Under the pieces are notes generated by a model. That model was not told the DNA's origin, did no database searches, and saw only the letters and a program-made list of their open reading frames with translations. From positions 1 to 42,192 of the forward strand of contig CAZAVY010000013.1 in assembly GCA_964488685.1 (NCBI GenBank): a DNA stretch of 42,192 bases, given 5' to 3'. Of this stretch, positions 41,299-42,192 are shown piece after piece. The number at the start of each line of letters is the position of its first letter. The first letter of the stretch is position 1. The DNA is from GCA-001735895 sp964488685. Lineage in GTDB: Bacteria; Pseudomonadota; Gammaproteobacteria; GCA-001735895. The translations under genes were made by a program, and so were the position numbers.

Positions 41299-41949
41299 CT
41301 AGCGTTGCGCGATCAGACGATCCATACGTTCCAGATCGTTAATCACATCCCAGGTGCCGCCGGCCTTGTAGACACGTTTTTCCCAAAGATCCAGGCGATT
41401 CATGTAGTCACGCGGATCGATATTATCGCTACTCAACTTGGTGACGTTGAGGGCAACCACGTGGATGCCGGGCAGCGAGATCGGAAAGTCGCGGATATGG
41501 CCTTTCTGTAAATCCTCTTCGAGGTCCGAAAAAATCAACACGTATTTTTCTCCGGCGCCGGTCTCCTCCAGGTATTCACTGGCCTGTAACATGCCGCCGG
41601 TGATATCGGTGTGACGACTACCGCGGCGGGTGTTGGCAACAAACGCGTCAATCTTTTTCTTGAACAGGCGTTTTTGTTGGTTGGCGGTACTCGGCCGGTC
41701 ATCAAATGTCATCCGCGCTATGATGTCTTTCTCACTGAAGCTACCGCTGTCGATCCGGGCGATTGCGATCGAGTCACCGCTGTCGAGCGTTGCCAGCAGG
41801 TAGTTCATGATTTTCTGCGCCTTGCCCATTTCCGCGGCATAGGTGCCGGAGGTATCCAACAGCAGGTAAACCGCCCGCGCCCTGGACTGGGGTTCGCTAC
41901 AGGCCGCGAGGCCAAGCGTTAACAGGGTTAATAGGGTAAATTTTTTCAC
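41299..41949 (-). CDS. VWA-domain lipoprotein
   Basis: Protein of 216 residues with a lipoprotein signal (KKFTLLTLLTLGLAAC, lipobox cysteine C17), so it is membrane-anchored and exported. The mature part is a von Willebrand factor A domain: AVYLLLDTSGTYAAEM with a DTSGT version of the MIDAS DxSxS, the Thr-containing HTDITGGML and YVLIFSDLEED. The metal site looks nearly complete, so ligand binding is plausible; the partner is unknown. The start is GTG at 41949, overlapping the upstream stop (GTGA), with GGAGG before it. It is cotranscribed with the membrane-protein gene upstream and ends in a strong terminator. Confidence 0.85.
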   Translation of the reverse strand: MKKFTLLTLLTLGLAACSEPQSRARAVYLLLDTSGTYAAEMGKAQKIMNYLLATLDSGDSIAIARIDSGSFSEKDIIARMTFDDRPSTANQQKRLFKKKIDAFVANTRRGSRHTDITGGMLQASEYLEETGAGEKYVLIFSDLEEDLQKGHIRDFPISLPGIHVVALNVTKLSSDNIDPRDYMNRLDLWEKRVYKAGGTWDVINDLERMDRLIAQR

Positions 41950-42192
41950 GGCCGTTCCTCCATATAGATGTCGCTTAATTCTTCAGCTGCATCGGGTTTA
42001 TGCCTGCGCTTGATGGTGCTCGCAACCATGCGCTCGATACCGAGCGGCAGCATGATAAACAAGTCATAAAGGCTGACCAGTATGTTGCTGAGTTGGCGTG
42101 CAGTGCCGCCCACGAGACGTGCAGTAAAGGCCACCGCGTGGATCAGGATCATGGCAATCATGCCCAGTACTGTAAGCAGGGATTGGATGAAC
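41946..42192 (-). CDS. Membrane protein, C-terminal part, cut by the window edge
   Basis: The frame is open to the right edge (FIQSLLTVLGMIAMILIHAVAF...), so the gene probably starts outside the window. ATG 42161 is the first in-window start. The visible 82 residues have a hydrophobic helix, a second amphipathic hydrophobic stretch (ILVSLYDLFIMLPLGIERMV) and a charged tail (STIKRRHKPDAAEELSDIYMEERP). I do not recognise the family. Four-base overlap with the VWA lipoprotein gene suggests that the two products work together at the membrane. Confidence 0.6.
   Translation of the reverse strand, partial: FIQSLLTVLGMIAMILIHAVAFTARLVGGTARQLSNILVSLYDLFIMLPLGIERMVASTIKRRHKPDAAEELSDIYMEERP

Noticed and set aside
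41094..41511. Plus-strand ORFs opposite the VWA gene and over the palindrome
   Set aside because: They cover a nested palindrome, a terminator and the antisense of a well-supported gene, and match no family.

Overview
The window looks like a chromosomal segment of a free-living, aerobic gammaproteobacterium. The gene orders argH / algZ-algR-hemC-hemD-hemX-hemY and mnmG-rsmG-parA-parB-atpIBEFHAGDC-glmU-glmS are typical of that class, and the ATP synthase c subunit is of the proton type. I cannot name a genus from the sequence. No rRNA, tRNA, complete transposon or CRISPR array is visible.

Layout. Positions 1-1263 hold an integron-integrase gene (intI) with an AT-rich upstream region that contains a perfect 9-bp palindrome, a possible attI core and the start of a divergent gene. 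The expected cassette side lies off the left edge. Positions 1318-3677 carry a serine esterase and, convergent to it, argH. Between them is an array of about five 35-bp tandem palindromic repeats. Positions 3866-9800 form one probable operon: a LytS/AlgZ-type kinase, a LytTR regulator and four haem-biosynthesis-linked genes. Positions 9994-13533 carry a small GFA-family protein and two signalling genes, one HDOD and one REC-PAS-GGDEF-EAL. Positions 13792-18631 are a tightly overlapped four-gene operon behind a good sigma-70 promoter: aldehyde dehydrogenase, an M19 dipeptidase homologue that has lost metal ligands, an unrecognised 557-residue protein, and a DUF3726 protein. This is the best candidate for an undescribed pathway in the window.

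Positions 19286-23227 hold rhlE, a small conserved protein, an NfeD/SPFH membrane pair, two decayed gene remnants (a Cys/Met PLP-enzyme tail and a HAD phosphatase with its catalytic parts deleted) and several structured non-coding elements. Positions 23228-37866 are housekeeping: tRNA modification, 16S methylation, chromosome partitioning, the complete F1Fo ATP synthase operon and the UDP-GlcNAc pathway genes glmU and glmS. Just beyond glmS, the classical Tn7 attachment neighbourhood, lies a copper-resistance operon on the minus strand: a small Cys-rich secreted protein, copA and copB. The right edge carries a von Willebrand factor A lipoprotein and, overlapping it, the end of a membrane-protein gene cut by the window.

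A recurring theme is nested palindromes of about 75-95 bp between genes (13609-13701, 21140-21222, 41076-41152), the 35-bp palindromic array, and a possible H-type pseudoknot at 21318-21373. All pairings were read by eye. No folding, alignment or database search was run.
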